Positions 1-11,355 of a stretch of 64,000 nucleotides of DNA are shown in pieces; the first letter of the stretch is position 1; each line of letters opens with the position of its first letter. The notes beneath the pieces were generated by a model. It saw only the letters and a program-made list of their open reading frames with translations. It did not search any database and was not told where the DNA came from. Source of the DNA: Colletotrichum lupini (lineage: Eukaryota; Ascomycota; Sordariomycetes; Glomerellales; Glomerellaceae); contig NC_064681.1 of NCBI RefSeq assembly GCF_023278565.1, forward strand, positions 1,302,001 to 1,366,000, given 5' to 3'. The translations under genes and the position numbers were made by a program.

Positions 1-721
1 AGCCGGAAAGACCATCGCTTGCTGGCAGACTGTGATAGGTGGCATGAGGATAGACGCGCAGGAAGAAGAAACCGAAGAAGGTTAAACCGCAGGTCCCGAT
101 GGACAGTAAGGCCAGGAAGGCGCTGGTGTTCCCGGGGAAGAATAGACTCCCAAACGTCGAAAAGAAGAAGGCACTCAGACCAAAAGCAGCCAAGGGAAAA
201 GCGGTGGCAGTCCCCCGATGATGAGGCCAATTGAGAGCGGATGTCTTAACAGAGGCGGCGAAAGCCAGACACCCGCCGAGGCCAGACAGGTATGAAAAGA
301 AGCAGAGAAGCGGCACGGGGCCAGCCGCGCGATCGTAGGCGATGTGGAATGGGAAGTATCCGAGGGCGAGCAGGACGGAGCCAATAATGACGGCGGAGCG
401 AGGTCCTTTGTGATCAACGAGCATGCCGACAGGAACGCCCAAAGAGTACATTCCCAGATTGGCGGAAAGGCCAATGAGATTCGTTTCGGTCGAGGAGAGC
501 TTCAATCGCTCGGCGAATTGAGGGGACCATGCCGAGTAAACGTACTGTAAAGCAGGGACATATCAGCTCATGATTCACGTTGAGAGTGACGATAGGTCTG
601 GCAGGGATGTGATCCGATCGCGCCAACTCACGTTGGTACCGCATGCTAGAGAAATGACCGTGGCTGCAACGCTGGCAACCAGCCGAGCGCGGTGCAGCTC
701 TTTCTCCCGTGGACCTGACAT
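1..721 (-). CDS. MFS transporter with nodulin-like N-terminal domain (partial, 3' end outside window)
   Basis: Two exons are visible: 632-721 (30 codons, starting MSGPREKELHRAR) and 1-544, separated by an 87-bp intron (545-631) with a GTGAGT donor and TTTACAG acceptor. The joined protein reads ISLACGTN, then YVYSAWSPQFAERLKLS, then NLIGLSANLGMYSLGVPVGM. That is the first two membrane helices and the loop typical of nodulin-like/MCH1-type major facilitator proteins. A DHKGPR motif follows (the MFS loop 2-3 signature region), then four or five further hydrophobic helices including SYLSGLGGCLAFAASVKTSA. The frame is open through base 1, so the C-terminal half is missing. The ATG at 721 is chosen because no earlier in-frame ATG is close and the first helix begins about 13 residues later. 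Such proteins are membrane carriers of mostly unknown substrate, and no substrate can be assigned here. Confidence 0.8.
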
Positions 722-2865
722 TGCTTCTGCAGACTGGGCGACGATGAAATGATGTTCTCAAGATATCATGCTTCGGCCGGTTTGTGGCGGAAGGAAGATT
801 GCTCGTCAGCGAGGGGCGGCAGCGATAATCGGCACCGATGACGGCGAAGAGTCGGGGAGAGGGGAGGGCCTTTTGCGACGGTTGGGGTTATGGTAGGTGT
901 TTTGGTGTTTTAGTGTACTATCGGAGGAGCAGTGTTCATATCGATATTGACGAAGCCAGTAGCATGCGACATGAAGACTTGGGCGTTGTCTTAAGACTAG
1001 AGGAATCGGAATGGTAGGAAGGATGCACAGTGAGGTAAGGGGAAAAGGAAGGATAGAGGTCGTCGAGGGGCAGCGGGAAGCTTCGTTGAGTCGGAAAACG
1101 AAACGGGAACGATGCCGGATCGGATCCCTTATCTACGGGCAGGAATCACGAATCCATTCTTTTGGGGCCGCGCATGCACTTCAACTGGGAAGGTAATGGG
1201 GAATAAGGTAGGGATTCGGAGCCCTGGAGGATGCCCCTGAAGGCTAAGCTGCTGCAATGCCGTAAGATGCCGTAAGTGCCCTGCCGAGAAGACAAATACA
1301 CTACGTAACGAGTACCAATGACGCTGTGCGTATTACATATTGGCTACGTAAAGGGTCTCGTACCCGGTACTTCTGTCCTCCTCGGCATCTTGGCCTGCCG
1401 CTGGAGTGCCACGAGTGCGCTGCGTTTCTGTTTCCCTAACTTCCTTTCAGGCGCGGCAGGGAAGGGTGGTGGCGCGTGCATGTGTCAACTGCGCGGCTGG
1501 AATATGGAAACCCGTGTGCCGCCGCCCTTCATCATGCCTGCCTGCTTGAATCAACAGTATATTACCTATGTGTGTGTGCCTGGTCAGTTGGGCTGATTGT
1601 CTCAGCGGGTTTTGTGTCAATGTCGGCAATTTTGAATAAGTCAGCCGAACATGGTCGCCTGTTCTTCCTCGGCGCTGGAATAGTTCGCGCGACACATGGG
1701 GAACGCTCAGTCACTTGATCTTTTTGTAAGACATCATAGACGCTACGCTAGGAGAGAATACAGTTCTGGTGAGTATCACTTCGCCCTCCGCCGGCCTGAG
1801 ACCTGGAGTGGTGAGGCCACTGCAGGTAAATCCACGAGGTCGGTTCGAGCCCAGCAAGTGAATAGAGAGTCTAGTTGCCATTTCGACTGTCGAAGTTCTC
1901 AAAGCCAAGTACAGCTAGGTCCATTCTACGTAGGACGTTTTGATGTGTGGGTAGTATGACTGGGACAAGATGGATGATGTTCGGGTTGCGCAACACTGAC
2001 TTGCACCATATACAACGAATCAGACATTAAGTGTGGACTCCACCGATGGGGATTGTCGCACGCAATACAGCACGACTACGTCGAATGTATGTAGCAACCC
2101 CGCTCCCCTTGCGACAGGCCATCTGCAGCTTCACAGTATTGTCTTCTTACTGTTTGGGAATATTGTCCTCGTTCTATGGGCCATGGTACACTCGGGCGGA
2201 TATAGTAAGCGGTTCAGCCTGAGGAAGATCCGGATCGCAAATCAAAGGTAAAATTTAGGTACGCAAGTGTACTGGGTAAGACGAGATAGTTTCTGGTTGA
2301 GGCAGCAAATCATTGATTTGAACGATGAGCGGGCTGGTTTCCAAATGAGAAGCTTGCATTTGAGGCTGCTTGGATAGCGAATAATGGGTGATATGGTAGA
2401 GCTAGCCAGCGGCTTCTCAGATGTCCGCGTCGGGATCGTCGCGATAAGGTAACTGAGGTTGAGCAGGAAAGGCAGGTGTAAGTAGCTTCACTTCACTCGG
2501 TGCCAGGTAGACGAAAGATGTCGGGAATCGGTGCAGAATTGCCGATAGTGGATGGCCGACTTCGGCGGAGAGTTTTGGAATCCGGGGTTCGGATCCGGGT
2601 GGGGAGCCACAGTAGAGACTACGTAATCTCACGTGTATCCCAGCCTCCACAGATGGACCCACCCTTTGTGGCTCGTTACCAAAGGTACCTACGTAGGTCC
2701 GGCCTCCAAGCTACCTCTCTACCTGATCCATACTGCGCCGCGCCGACGTAAGGCATCTCGCAAAGACATCAACGACGCGACACCTCCATCTTTCCAGCGC
2801 GACCCTCGCCGAACCGACGTTTGTACCCTTTAGATCGATAGTACATACCGTAGGAAACCGGCGCC
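722..2865. other. Divergent intergenic region
   Basis: This 2.1-kb stretch separates the minus-strand MFS gene from the plus-strand SERINC gene and should carry both promoters. I see only short unsupported ORFs. Around 2680-2700 there is a GGTACCTACGTAGG-type palindromic patch of the kind that recurs elsewhere in the window. A tRNA-like B-box string near 1842 was examined and rejected. Confidence 0.5.
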
Positions 2866-4431
2866 ATGGGTGCTTTGCTTTCGTTGCCGCTGATGGCGGT
2901 GCCGAGCATGGGCACGGTACGACGAGTCCCCTCCCATTCCTTTCTCTACGGCTTGTAGAGCCTATCTTCACTTCACAAGCTAATACTTTACAGCTCATCG
3001 GCTTCGCTGCCAGTTGCTGCGGTGCGGCAACTTGCTCTGCAGTCTGCAGCGCCTGTGGGAAGTGCGGCAACAGGTAATTCTTCCTCCACCCCGTGAACAC
3101 ACCACTCTCGGTACTGACTTCATTGTAGTGTCGCCACCCGTATCGGCTACGCAGTCATGCTTCTCGTCAACTCGATCCTGTCGTGGATCATGCTCACCCC
3201 GTGGGCTATCAAGAAGCTGGAACACCTTATGCTCGACTACGTCAAAATCGACTGTCCCAACGGCCAATGCTACGGGTGGATGGCGGTCCACCGCTTCAAC
3301 TTCGCTCTCGGTCTCTTCCATCTCATACTCGCCGGGCTTCTGTTCGGTGTAACATCTTCCAAGAACCCTCGCGCCGCTATTCAGAATGGCTACTGGGGAC
3401 CCAAAGTCATTGTGTGGCTTGCCTTCATCGTCCTCTCCTTCCTGATTCCCGACGAATTCTTCCAGTTCTACGGCGCCTATATTGCCCGATTCGGCGGCAT
3501 GTTGTTCCTCATCCTCGGCCTTATCTTGCTTGTTGATCTCGCCCATAACTGGGCTGAGTATTGTCTTGAGCAGATTGAGGAAACCGACTCCAAGGTTTGG
3601 CGGACAGTCCTCATCGGCTCTACATTGGGCATGTATCTTGCTTCACTCGCCATGACCATCGTCCAGTACATCTTCTTCGCCGGATCCGGTTGCTCCATGA
3701 ACCAAGCAGCGATTACGATCAACCTCCTGCTGTGGATTGGAATTTCTTTCATCTCGGTCCATCCCACCATTCAGGAATACAACCCCAAGGCTGGTCTTGC
3801 TCAGGGTGCCATGGTCGCCGTATACTGCACCTACCTTACCATGTCCGCTGTTTCGATGGAACCCGATGACAAGCAATGCAACCCCCTGATTCGCGCTCAG
3901 GGAACTCGCACCACATCCATTGTGATTGGCGCCGTCGTCACCATGCTCACAATTGCGTACACTACGACACGGGCGGCGACTCAGAGCCTTGGACTTGGTT
4001 CTTCCGGCGGCATCCGTCTCCCAGAGGAAGATGAGCACGATCTCGTCACTCACCAGCCCAGCGCCCAAAAACAGATGCGGGCGGAGGCATTACGTCGTGC
4101 CGTTGAGGAGGGAAGCTTGCCGGCGGACGCTCTCTTGTCCGACGACGAGAGCGAGGCTGGCGGCAGTCGTGTCCACGGTGACGATGAGCGCTCACAGACG
4201 CAGTACAGCTATACCGTCTTCCACATCATCTTCTTCTTAGCCACGGCGTGGATCGCGACGTTGCTAACCCAGAGCTACGACGACCAAAATGCCGATGGCA
4301 ACTTTGCTCCTGTCGGCCGGTCGTACTGGGCCAGCTGGGTGAAGATTGTAAGCGCTTGGGTTTGCTACGCCATGTATGCTTGGACGCTGGTAGCTCCAGT
4401 CGTCCTCCCAGACCGCTTCGACTTTTCCTAG
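2866..4431 (+). CDS. TMS1: SERINC/TMS1 family multi-pass membrane protein
   Basis: Three exons: 2866-2916, 2994-3073 and 3129-4431, with introns of 77 and 55 bp, encode 477 residues. The N-terminus (MGALLSLPLMAVPSMGT, then a Cys-rich stretch CCGAATCSAVCSACGKCGN) and the following run RIGYAVMLLVNSILSWIM are diagnostic of the SERINC/TMS1 family. About ten hydrophobic segments follow. An acidic loop sits near residues 345-395 (LPEEDEHDL and DALLSDDESEAGG), before the last two helices, and the C-terminus ends VVLPDRFDFS. The length matches fungal TMS1. Family members lie in vacuolar, endosomal or plasma membranes and are linked to serine lipid incorporation or lipid scrambling. The molecular activity of fungal TMS1 is not settled. 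The start at 2866 sits in a GCGCCATGG context and is the only one that feeds the conserved Cys motif. Confidence 0.93.
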
Positions 4432-4947
4432 ATATCTGTACAAATAGCATTGTGTAGTTTCTCAGTCTTGTCAGAGCGGAACGATTTTGGGTTGCATAGT
4501 TTAAGAGGCAATAGTGAATAGTTAGTTGAATGGCATTGTACTACTCCGTTACTTTATACATGATCCGTTGGTATGATGCTGGTCTGTTTACTTCCAGCGC
4601 CATGAGCACATTTAACGGAGTCAGAAACCGCAACGCCTCATCTGGTCAGATGGACGCATTCGCTGTCAAAACTTGCGAGACATACGAGGTGCGGCAAAGG
4701 AACGATTCCGTTTCCGGGTAGGTCAGGTCGACAAGAAGTAGTCGAATTCTCTAAGCTATTCACGCTTTTCGTTGCCCCCCTTTTCTTTTTTGATTTTCCA
4801 ACGCATATCGAGCGTACCAAGCCCCAACGCCGCTGTGTTCCGAAGGTGGTTTTTCTTCCACTCACTCACTACGCGTGCGGTTGACTACATTTTGACCCAA
4901 TCAACCCAGGCCTCGGTACTCAAGCTCCAGCCTCTACAGGGAGTCCT
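4432..4947. other. Convergent intergenic region
   Basis: This lies between the SERINC stop and the cystathionine beta-lyase stop, the two genes being convergent. It should contain both 3' UTRs. No gene or repeat is visible. Confidence 0.5.
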
Positions 4948-6320
4948 TCAAGCCTGCTGGACAGCCTCAGTCGCGTGAAACCCGTCCAAGGTCACGTTGA
5001 CCGCACCGGCCTGAACAAGCTACGACAGAAGTCAGTATTGGTGCCTTAGGGGCGAATCTAGTTGACAGCACTTACAGCTCGCGAGAGGTCTTCAATCAAG
5101 TCCGTTGCGTCCTCGATGCCCACGCACAAGCGAATGAGGTCTTCCGGCATCTGCCTCTCCTTCCGGGTCTTGGCGTCGATGCTGGCGTGGCTCATCTGGC
5201 AGGGCATACTGATAAGGCTGTTTACACAGCCGAAGCTAACGCTGATACTATACAGCTTAGCGGCTTCGACGATTCTCTCCGAAAGCGCCGCGTCGCCGGT
5301 CTCGAACGACAAAACAGCACCTGCACCTCGTGCCATAGACCAGTGCAGGTCGTATTGGGGGTGCGACTTGAGTCCCGGGTATCGGACCTTGAAACCATGG
5401 GACTCAAGGAACTCAGCAATCTGCTGAGCGTTGGCCTGCTGCTTCTCCATGCGGATAGCAAGTGTCTTGATGCCTCTCATAAGCAAGAAAGAGTCATTAG
5501 GCGACAGGCCGCACCCAGTGGAGTTGATGGTGAAGTACAGCTTGTTGCCAATCTCGGTATCGTTGACACCAATTACACCAGCCATGATGTCGTGGTGTCC
5601 AGACAAATACTTTGTTCCGGACTCGTAGACGATGTCTGCACCAATATCCAGGGGGTTCAGGAGCATTGGCGAGAGCATGGTGTTGTCCACGACAACCAAA
5701 GCCTTATCGTTGGCCTCGTGAACAAGCTTAGCAATGGAGGGGATGTCGACGACCTTGATAAGAGGGTTCGTCGGGGTCTCCAGCAGAACCATGGCCGTCT
5801 TTTCAGAGATGACAGGACGAATGTTCTCCACATTGGTAGTGTCCACATGGTGAACAACAATACCCTGGTTGGAAGCCAAGTAAGTGAGAAGGCGGTTGGT
5901 GCCTCCGTACAAGTCATCGCCGGTGATCACCTCATCGCCGGGGCGCAACAAGCGGGAAATGACATCCAAAGCACCCATGCCGGAGCCGACAGCCAGAGCC
6001 CTCGTGGCATTCATGATCTTGGCCAGGTGGCGCTCAAGATGAGTGCGAGTCGGGTTGCCGGACCTGGTGTAGTCGTACTCCCCACCACCAGTGGCACTGG
6101 TCTGCTTGAAGGTGGCGGACTGGTAGATGGGGATGCTGGATGCGCCATACTGGTCGTTGCTGTCAGTGTAGACCAGCTCCGTGGCGAGGGCATAGCGACG
6201 ACGACCGTTGCGAGGACTAGACGGCGCGGGAGAAGGAGGAAGATCGTGTCCGTCAAGGTCCACCCGTTTGAGGGGGTCGCTGGACTTAGATGCCGCTCCG
6301 TTGTTAGGCGGTGTAGACAT
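4948..6320 (-). CDS. STR3: Cystathionine beta-lyase
   Basis: Exons 5076-6320 and 4948-5019, joined across a 56-bp intron (5020-5075, GTAAGT donor, TCGTAG acceptor), give 438 residues. Without splicing the frame ends early at SAVN; splicing restores the family C-terminus LVQAGAVNVTLDGFHA followed by a short tail. The protein is a fold-type I PLP enzyme of the Cys/Met metabolism family. YDYTRSGNPTR (about 83-93), VGSGMGALD (about 111-119) and the PLP-lysine motif SGTKYLSGHHD (Lys about 237) are all present. The reaction cleaves cystathionine to homocysteine, pyruvate and ammonia in transsulfuration toward methionine. The first 45 residues are Pro/Ser-rich and poorly conserved. The ATG at 6320 is preferred. 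Cystathionine gamma-synthase and gamma-lyase are related alternatives, but SGTKYLSGHHD and the C-terminus favour the beta-lyase. Confidence 0.9.
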
Positions 6321-7438
6321 AGTGAGACAAAGCGTATGTAGCAATGGCGGGGTAGCACTAGTATCGAGGAGCTGCCGGCTGATCTGGTTGACAGCGGCAA
6401 TTGAACGAGTTTTTCTTGGATTGAGCGATTCGACAAATGGATCTTGGCCAGTCGATGCCTGTATGTCGTCGCACTTGATGGTCGAGAGGGACGATAGGAC
6501 GAAGGAAGGATAGGAAGGTCCGGGAGGCGTTCGGGATCGAGTACAGTACTACCGCTGGTCTTTCTTTAAGAGCCAGACTTGTCGCCGCGGACAGACTGAA
6601 TTGCTCAGCAAATCAATTGTCCAAACGCAGCACCGGCGTACTCGATTGAAAAGCAGAGGCAATTGACGAGAAGGTTGAGAGAGCTGATAGGAGCTTGCAG
6701 GTGTGTACAGGAGAAGTTTTACAGGGACGTTAAGTGAGGGCCGACGGCGGGCTTTTGGGGGACGGAGCGTGTGACTCCAACAGCACTGGACGACCCAAGG
6801 TGTGGGCCCTTGCCGATGACGTGATTTGTCGGTGTGCACAGCGTGCCCCGAAAGTCGGCGATGGCGGGGCGGCATGAACCCTGGAAACGGCGGGGGCGAC
6901 GTGGTCCGAGTGGAATGTTGGCTGGGGAAAAGGCGCGGCGTTGAATTGGCACACTGCGCTGGCGCGCCTTGATGGTAACAAACCAACGTCGGCGCAACAT
7001 GCTTGACACATCTGACTGCCGTCTGTACCTGAATTTGCTCTGATGCGGCATGCCTGTGTGCCTGGCCTAGTTCTCACCTTAGGGCTATGGCGTCTTCTCA
7101 ACAATACTGAGGCAATGGGCAATTCAAATCAAAAGTCGTTGCAGCCTTGGTTTACAAAATAGGGAACCTAAGCCGCTGCTGGTAGGGCGACCAACGCTTA
7201 AAATTGGCAAGTTCTCTCACGTAAAATGATGGTATTTCAGTATTCGTTTCCTCCTTGTATCGGTACATTTCTTTGTACAATCGTCTCATTATAGCATGGT
7301 TTGCGTAAGTTGCCCACTTGTAGGCAATCATGTTGTATGGTTGTTCCCGACATATCGAGTAAAAGTGCACTACCCTTTCAGAGCAGACCTCTGCCGCGTC
7401 TTTCATTTCCTTTCATACAATCCAAGTTTCTGGCCAAA
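6321..7438. other. Intergenic region between two minus-strand genes
   Basis: It holds the promoter and leader of the cystathionine beta-lyase gene and the 3' region of MSP1. Several overlapping short minus-strand ORFs occur at 6549-7406. None shows recognisable protein features or splice continuity, and I do not call a gene. Confidence 0.45.
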
Positions 7439-8878
7439 TCAACCCAGCTCTTCGACAATATCTTCGTACTCGTCAGCCGATGACCTCGACGCCTTGGAGT
7501 GTTTTGCATGGTTATCCATCAAGATTTGACCTCCACCCTTGCGACCAAAGAAATCCTCTGTACGGATACCTCTGAAGTTCTCTGGTGTGATGCTCGACAT
7601 GGAGTTCCCGCTCGCCCGATGCTCTCGCATGTATTCACGGACCGGTGCCATAGCAGCATCACGGCATGCTTCTTTGATATCGCTGCCTGACATGCCAGCT
7701 GTGACTTTGGTAATGTACTCCACACTGAACTCGGGGTCTGTCTTTGTATCCTTCAGAATGAGCTGCAAGATCCGTTGTCGCTGCTCCTTGCCAGGAAGAG
7801 ACACCGGGAATTTCTTGGGCATTCGCCTGAGAATAGCCTCATCGATGTCGTGTATTCTGTTGGTGGCACCGAGAACGACGATCCTTGCTGGCATGCCTGA
7901 AGAATTTGACGACGTCAATCCATCCCACAGGGTCATGAACCTGAATTATTAGTGACGGGAAACGATAGGATTTCTGATTCAGAACTTACTCAGCCTTGAC
8001 CATTCCGCTGGCCTCGTGCTCGCCGCTCCTTCTTGTGCCCAAGACCGCGTCGATCTCATCAATGAAGATGATGGCGGGCTGCATTTTGCGAGCCAACGAA
8101 AATACAGCTCGGACCAGCTTGTTCGAGTCACCGTACCATTTCTCTGTCACTGTCGAAATATGGAGGTTGATGAAGGAAGCACCGCTCTCGTGGGCGACTG
8201 CCTTAGCCAGCATAGTTTTACCGCATCCTGGAGGACCATAAAGCAGCACACCAGAGGGTGCAGATAGCAGTGGCGCCGCGTGGGAATACAAGTGCGGCAT
8301 AGTCAACGGGTAAATGACGGATTCCTTGAGTTCATCAATAATGTCCTCCAAGCCACCGATGTCTATCATACGCCGTTAGCAATATCCCTGGTGCTGATCC
8401 ACCAGATCAGTAGAGCACTTACCAGCGAAGCCGATTGGGATATCCTCCGGAGCCACCATCTCAAGTGCAATGAGGTTCTCATATTCATTCAACACCAACT
8501 CTTCCGGCTTTGGTCCGCGACGGGAGACGCTGCCGTCATCTGATGGTTCTTCGCCAGGTTTCCCTACATTCTTGCCTTTGCGCAAGCGCTCTAGATGAGC
8601 CTTGGCCTGTAGCCGTGCTTGCTCGTGTTTCTCTCGATCGGGGTCGGCGAGGGTATTCGTGAGGGAAGAAAGGAAGTTTCTTGCGAGGTAAACGCCGGTT
8701 GCCATCTAGAGTGCGGTTAACATTCGGAACCAAACATGTGCTTCTGATGAAGCTGTCTACCCACCATACCAGCAACCAACAGCAAGTCCAGAGCGAAATC
8801 GCCCAGGCCCTTCTTTCGGTCACCCATGCCGAGAAGCTTTCCGACGGAACCCAGCCAACGGTCAAGGTCGCCCGTCAT
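7439..8878 (-). CDS. MSP1: MSP1-like AAA ATPase (mitochondrial outer membrane protein dislocase)
   Basis: Four exons: 8765-8878, 8423-8705, 7990-8362 and 7439-7940, with introns of 59, 60 and 49 bp; 423 residues. Exon 1 ([17 protein letters not shown]) is only 38 codons, and its last residues DLLLVAGM form the membrane anchor together with the start of exon 2 ([15 protein letters not shown]). The AAA module starts at DIGGLEDII (about 133). Walker A is GPPGCGKT (about 175-182) and Walker B is IIFIDEID (about 230-237). [16 protein letters not shown] is the sensor/arginine-finger region. Msp1/ATAD1 extracts mislocalised tail-anchored proteins from the mitochondrial outer membrane. An internal ATG at 8705 would make a shorter protein lacking the conserved amphipathic N-terminus, so 8878 is preferred. 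The C-terminus is acidic ([10 protein letters not shown]). Confidence 0.92.
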
Positions 8879-9889
8879 CAGTGTTGGCGTTGCGGCAGAG
8901 GGCCGACACGGTACGATCGGAACGGACTAGCTTGATAACTCTCGGTGGTTTATTGACGCTTGTTGGAATGTGTTCTAAGGCAAGTATCGTCGGAATCGTG
9001 AGCGGGAGGAGATCCTTTCTCACTCTCGGTGGTTCGGCAAGAGCGTGTCCAAGTGACGGGATAGAGGATTATAGCCGGCAACGAAATAGACGTGTCCAAC
9101 GCCCCAGAGAATTGAATCGAGCCGACAACGCCACCCGCGGTTCACAAGGGTAGCCAGTAAATTTTCAAGCCACATTTCGCTGTGCTCCGCTGGAGAGCGC
9201 ACCGCCACATGCAAAATTGCACTGAGGTGTCTTGACTCTTACCTAAGGTAAGGTACCTCACCTTACCCACCTTAGCCTTCCTAGATAAGCCGATAAGCTA
9301 GGTACCTAAGGTAAGATATGTACCTACCTTAGGTACCTACCTACCTTGGGCAAGGTAGTGGTCAGGTACCGGGATAAGCATGTCCCCCTAGGTGAGTTGA
9401 GCACCTTGCCGCGGCCCGCCTAAGATCGCCTAGGAGCACCCAAGGTGAGGTACCAATTCGGTGGCTGTCGCACCGCGGCGGCTTTGTTTACTTTTTTATC
9501 GCAAGTTGTAGTTCCTCACTTGCGCTTGCCCCTCAGCTACAACCTTGGTATTTTGACCCTGCTATCATGACCAACGCATCCGTCTGACATCGATCACCTC
9601 AGTCTAAGTGCAAAACCAATGTTATTCGATATTCTCAATACACGCCCACTTCCTCCGAGCCGATAGTCCACGAACCCCTCCCGCGCGACACAAAACGTTT
9701 CTCTCGGGCGCGTTGGCTATCCTGGCGGCGTTTGTGCTGCGCCGGTACACCCTGCCTATTTGCATCAGCCTCCGATTCAACTAGTGGTGTAAATATCGCG
9801 TACTGCGCTTTTATCTGAATCAGACTGGAACACAGATTTTGACGACCTCCTCTCCCAGCGCTAAGATCATTACCTCGAACCCAATTAAG
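8879..9889. promoter_or_regulatory. Divergent promoter region with a dense GGTACC/CCTTAGGTA cluster
   Basis: This region separates MSP1 (-) and the Csm1/Pcs1 gene (+). At 9238-9455 there is a cluster of overlapping palindromic words: ACCTAAGGTA, GGTACCTCACCTTACC, GGTACCTAAGGTA, TACCTACCTTAGGTACC and related forms, repeated more than eight times in 220 bp on both strands. No gene is visible. Whether the cluster binds a regulator or is a simple-sequence expansion cannot be told from sequence. Confidence 0.5.
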
Positions 9890-11355
9890 ATGTCGCCGGC
9901 GAAGAAGGCCAGGGGCAGGCCACCAGCTGCCAACAAAGTCGCAAAGCCTGCCCAGAAGGCTACAAAGGGTCGCGCGGCTGGGAAACTTGCAGCGGCGATT
10001 AGCAAAGCTGGAGAAGAGGCCATCAACGACATGTCGAGCAAGGCGAGCGGCAAGGTTTCGAAGCGAGGCCGTAAGGCTGCCGAGAAGGTCGAGATCCAAG
10101 AGGAGGATGTTGAGGACGAGGACGAGGTGAATAATGCGTCGAATGTCGACAGTATGGCCGAATCAGAAGAGGACACTGCTCCGGCGGTGAAGGCGACTAC
10201 AGCAAAGACGAGAGGGCGACCGAAGGCAGCAGCTACGATAGCGACGACTACCGACACACCGAAAGGAGTGCCGAATTCTACTACGAAGGATACCGCAAAG
10301 TCGACTAAGCGAGGGCGTGGTGCAGGAGCAAAGGCCACCCGGAGTGATGAATCTGAAATTCCAGAGACGCAGGCTCAAGATGATATGGACGTCGATACGG
10401 AAGGTGATGACCAATTCGATGAGCTACCGGTGCCAAAGCCGTCAACGCATCGCCTTAATCGGACAAGCGGTAATCCAGACTTGGATGCTAGTGATGTGCA
10501 AATCCGGAGGCGCTTGGGCGACACAATCAGAAAGTACGATAACCTGGAAGCGAAATATTGCGATCTTCGGGACATTGGGGTCAAGGCGGCAGAACGCAAC
10601 TTTGATAATCTCAAAAAGGAGAGTGAAGAAAGAGCCAAAAGTGAGTACCAAATGCCAATTGTAGGGGTAGCACATTGCTAATGGGATGAAGCTGCGAACG
10701 AACTCATTGCGCATCTCAAGGCCGACCTTGCAGAGCAACGTAGCTTGGCCAAAGAAGGGCAACAACGCAAAAAGCAACTGGAAGAAATGGAGGCAAAGGT
10801 GTCAGCTCTGACGACTTCCCTAGCCGACGCAAAGCAGGAAATCAAGACCCTGACGACGCGCCTAGCCGCGAGCAGGTCTGCTGAAGCTGCAGCTAGTGCC
10901 AAGGTCATACCTGGGAGCGCCGTCAAGGGTTCAAGCGCAGCTGCCAGAGCCATCGCTAGCGCGGATGTTGTGCAAACGGGACAATTGAAAGAGGATCTTT
11001 ATGGGGATTTAACCGGCTTGATTGTCAGAGTCACCAAACGTGACTCGGCGGGCCAGGTCTTTGATTGCATACAAACGGGGAGAAACGGAAGTAAGTCATC
11101 GTCTTTATCAACAGTTATCTCATCATATTGACTTCCGCAGCCCTTCACTTCAAACTTGAAGTTGAGAACGAGAGCTCCGGCGAGAATTACGAGGAGGCTC
11201 ATTTCACGTACAAGCCACAATTGGACTCTAACAGAGATCGCGAACTCATCGACATGCTGCCTGACTTCCTTGTTGAAGAGATCGAATTCCCTCGGCCACA
11301 TGCGGCAAAGTTTTACGCGCGTGTCATCAAGTCTCTGACGGAGCGGCTGGACTAA
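9890..11355 (+). CDS. Csm1/Pcs1-type kinetochore (monopolin) protein
   Basis: Exons 9890-10640, 10692-11090 and 11141-11355, with introns of 51 and 50 bp, give 454 residues. The N-terminal 200 residues are basic and low-complexity, with AT-hook-like cores (ARGRPPA near residue 7; TRGRPKA near 105) and acidic patches. From about residue 225 to 340 there is a long heptad-rich coiled coil (RRLGDTIRKYDNLEAKYCDL, then KQLEEMEAKVSALTTSLADA). The C-terminal globular domain matches Csm1/Pcs1: DLYGDLTGLIVRVTKR, VFDCIQTGRNGTLHFKL, DRELIDMLPDFLVEEIEFP and AAKFYARV. The family crosslinks kinetochore components and prevents merotelic attachment (Pcs1-Mde4; Csm1-Lrs4 in yeast, also at rDNA). The ATG at 9890 is the first in frame. 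Confidence 0.88.

Noticed and set aside
1760..1860. tRNA gene suggested by GGTTCGAGCCC
   Set aside because: No acceptor or T-stem pairing and no matching A box at the right distance.
5187..6341. 384-codon plus-strand ORF antisense to cystathionine beta-lyase
   Set aside because: Exact shadow of a strongly conserved enzyme gene; the translation has no family features.
7152..7406. 84-codon minus-strand ORF downstream of MSP1
   Set aside because: No recognisable features or neighbouring splice signals; more likely MSP1 3' UTR or spacer.
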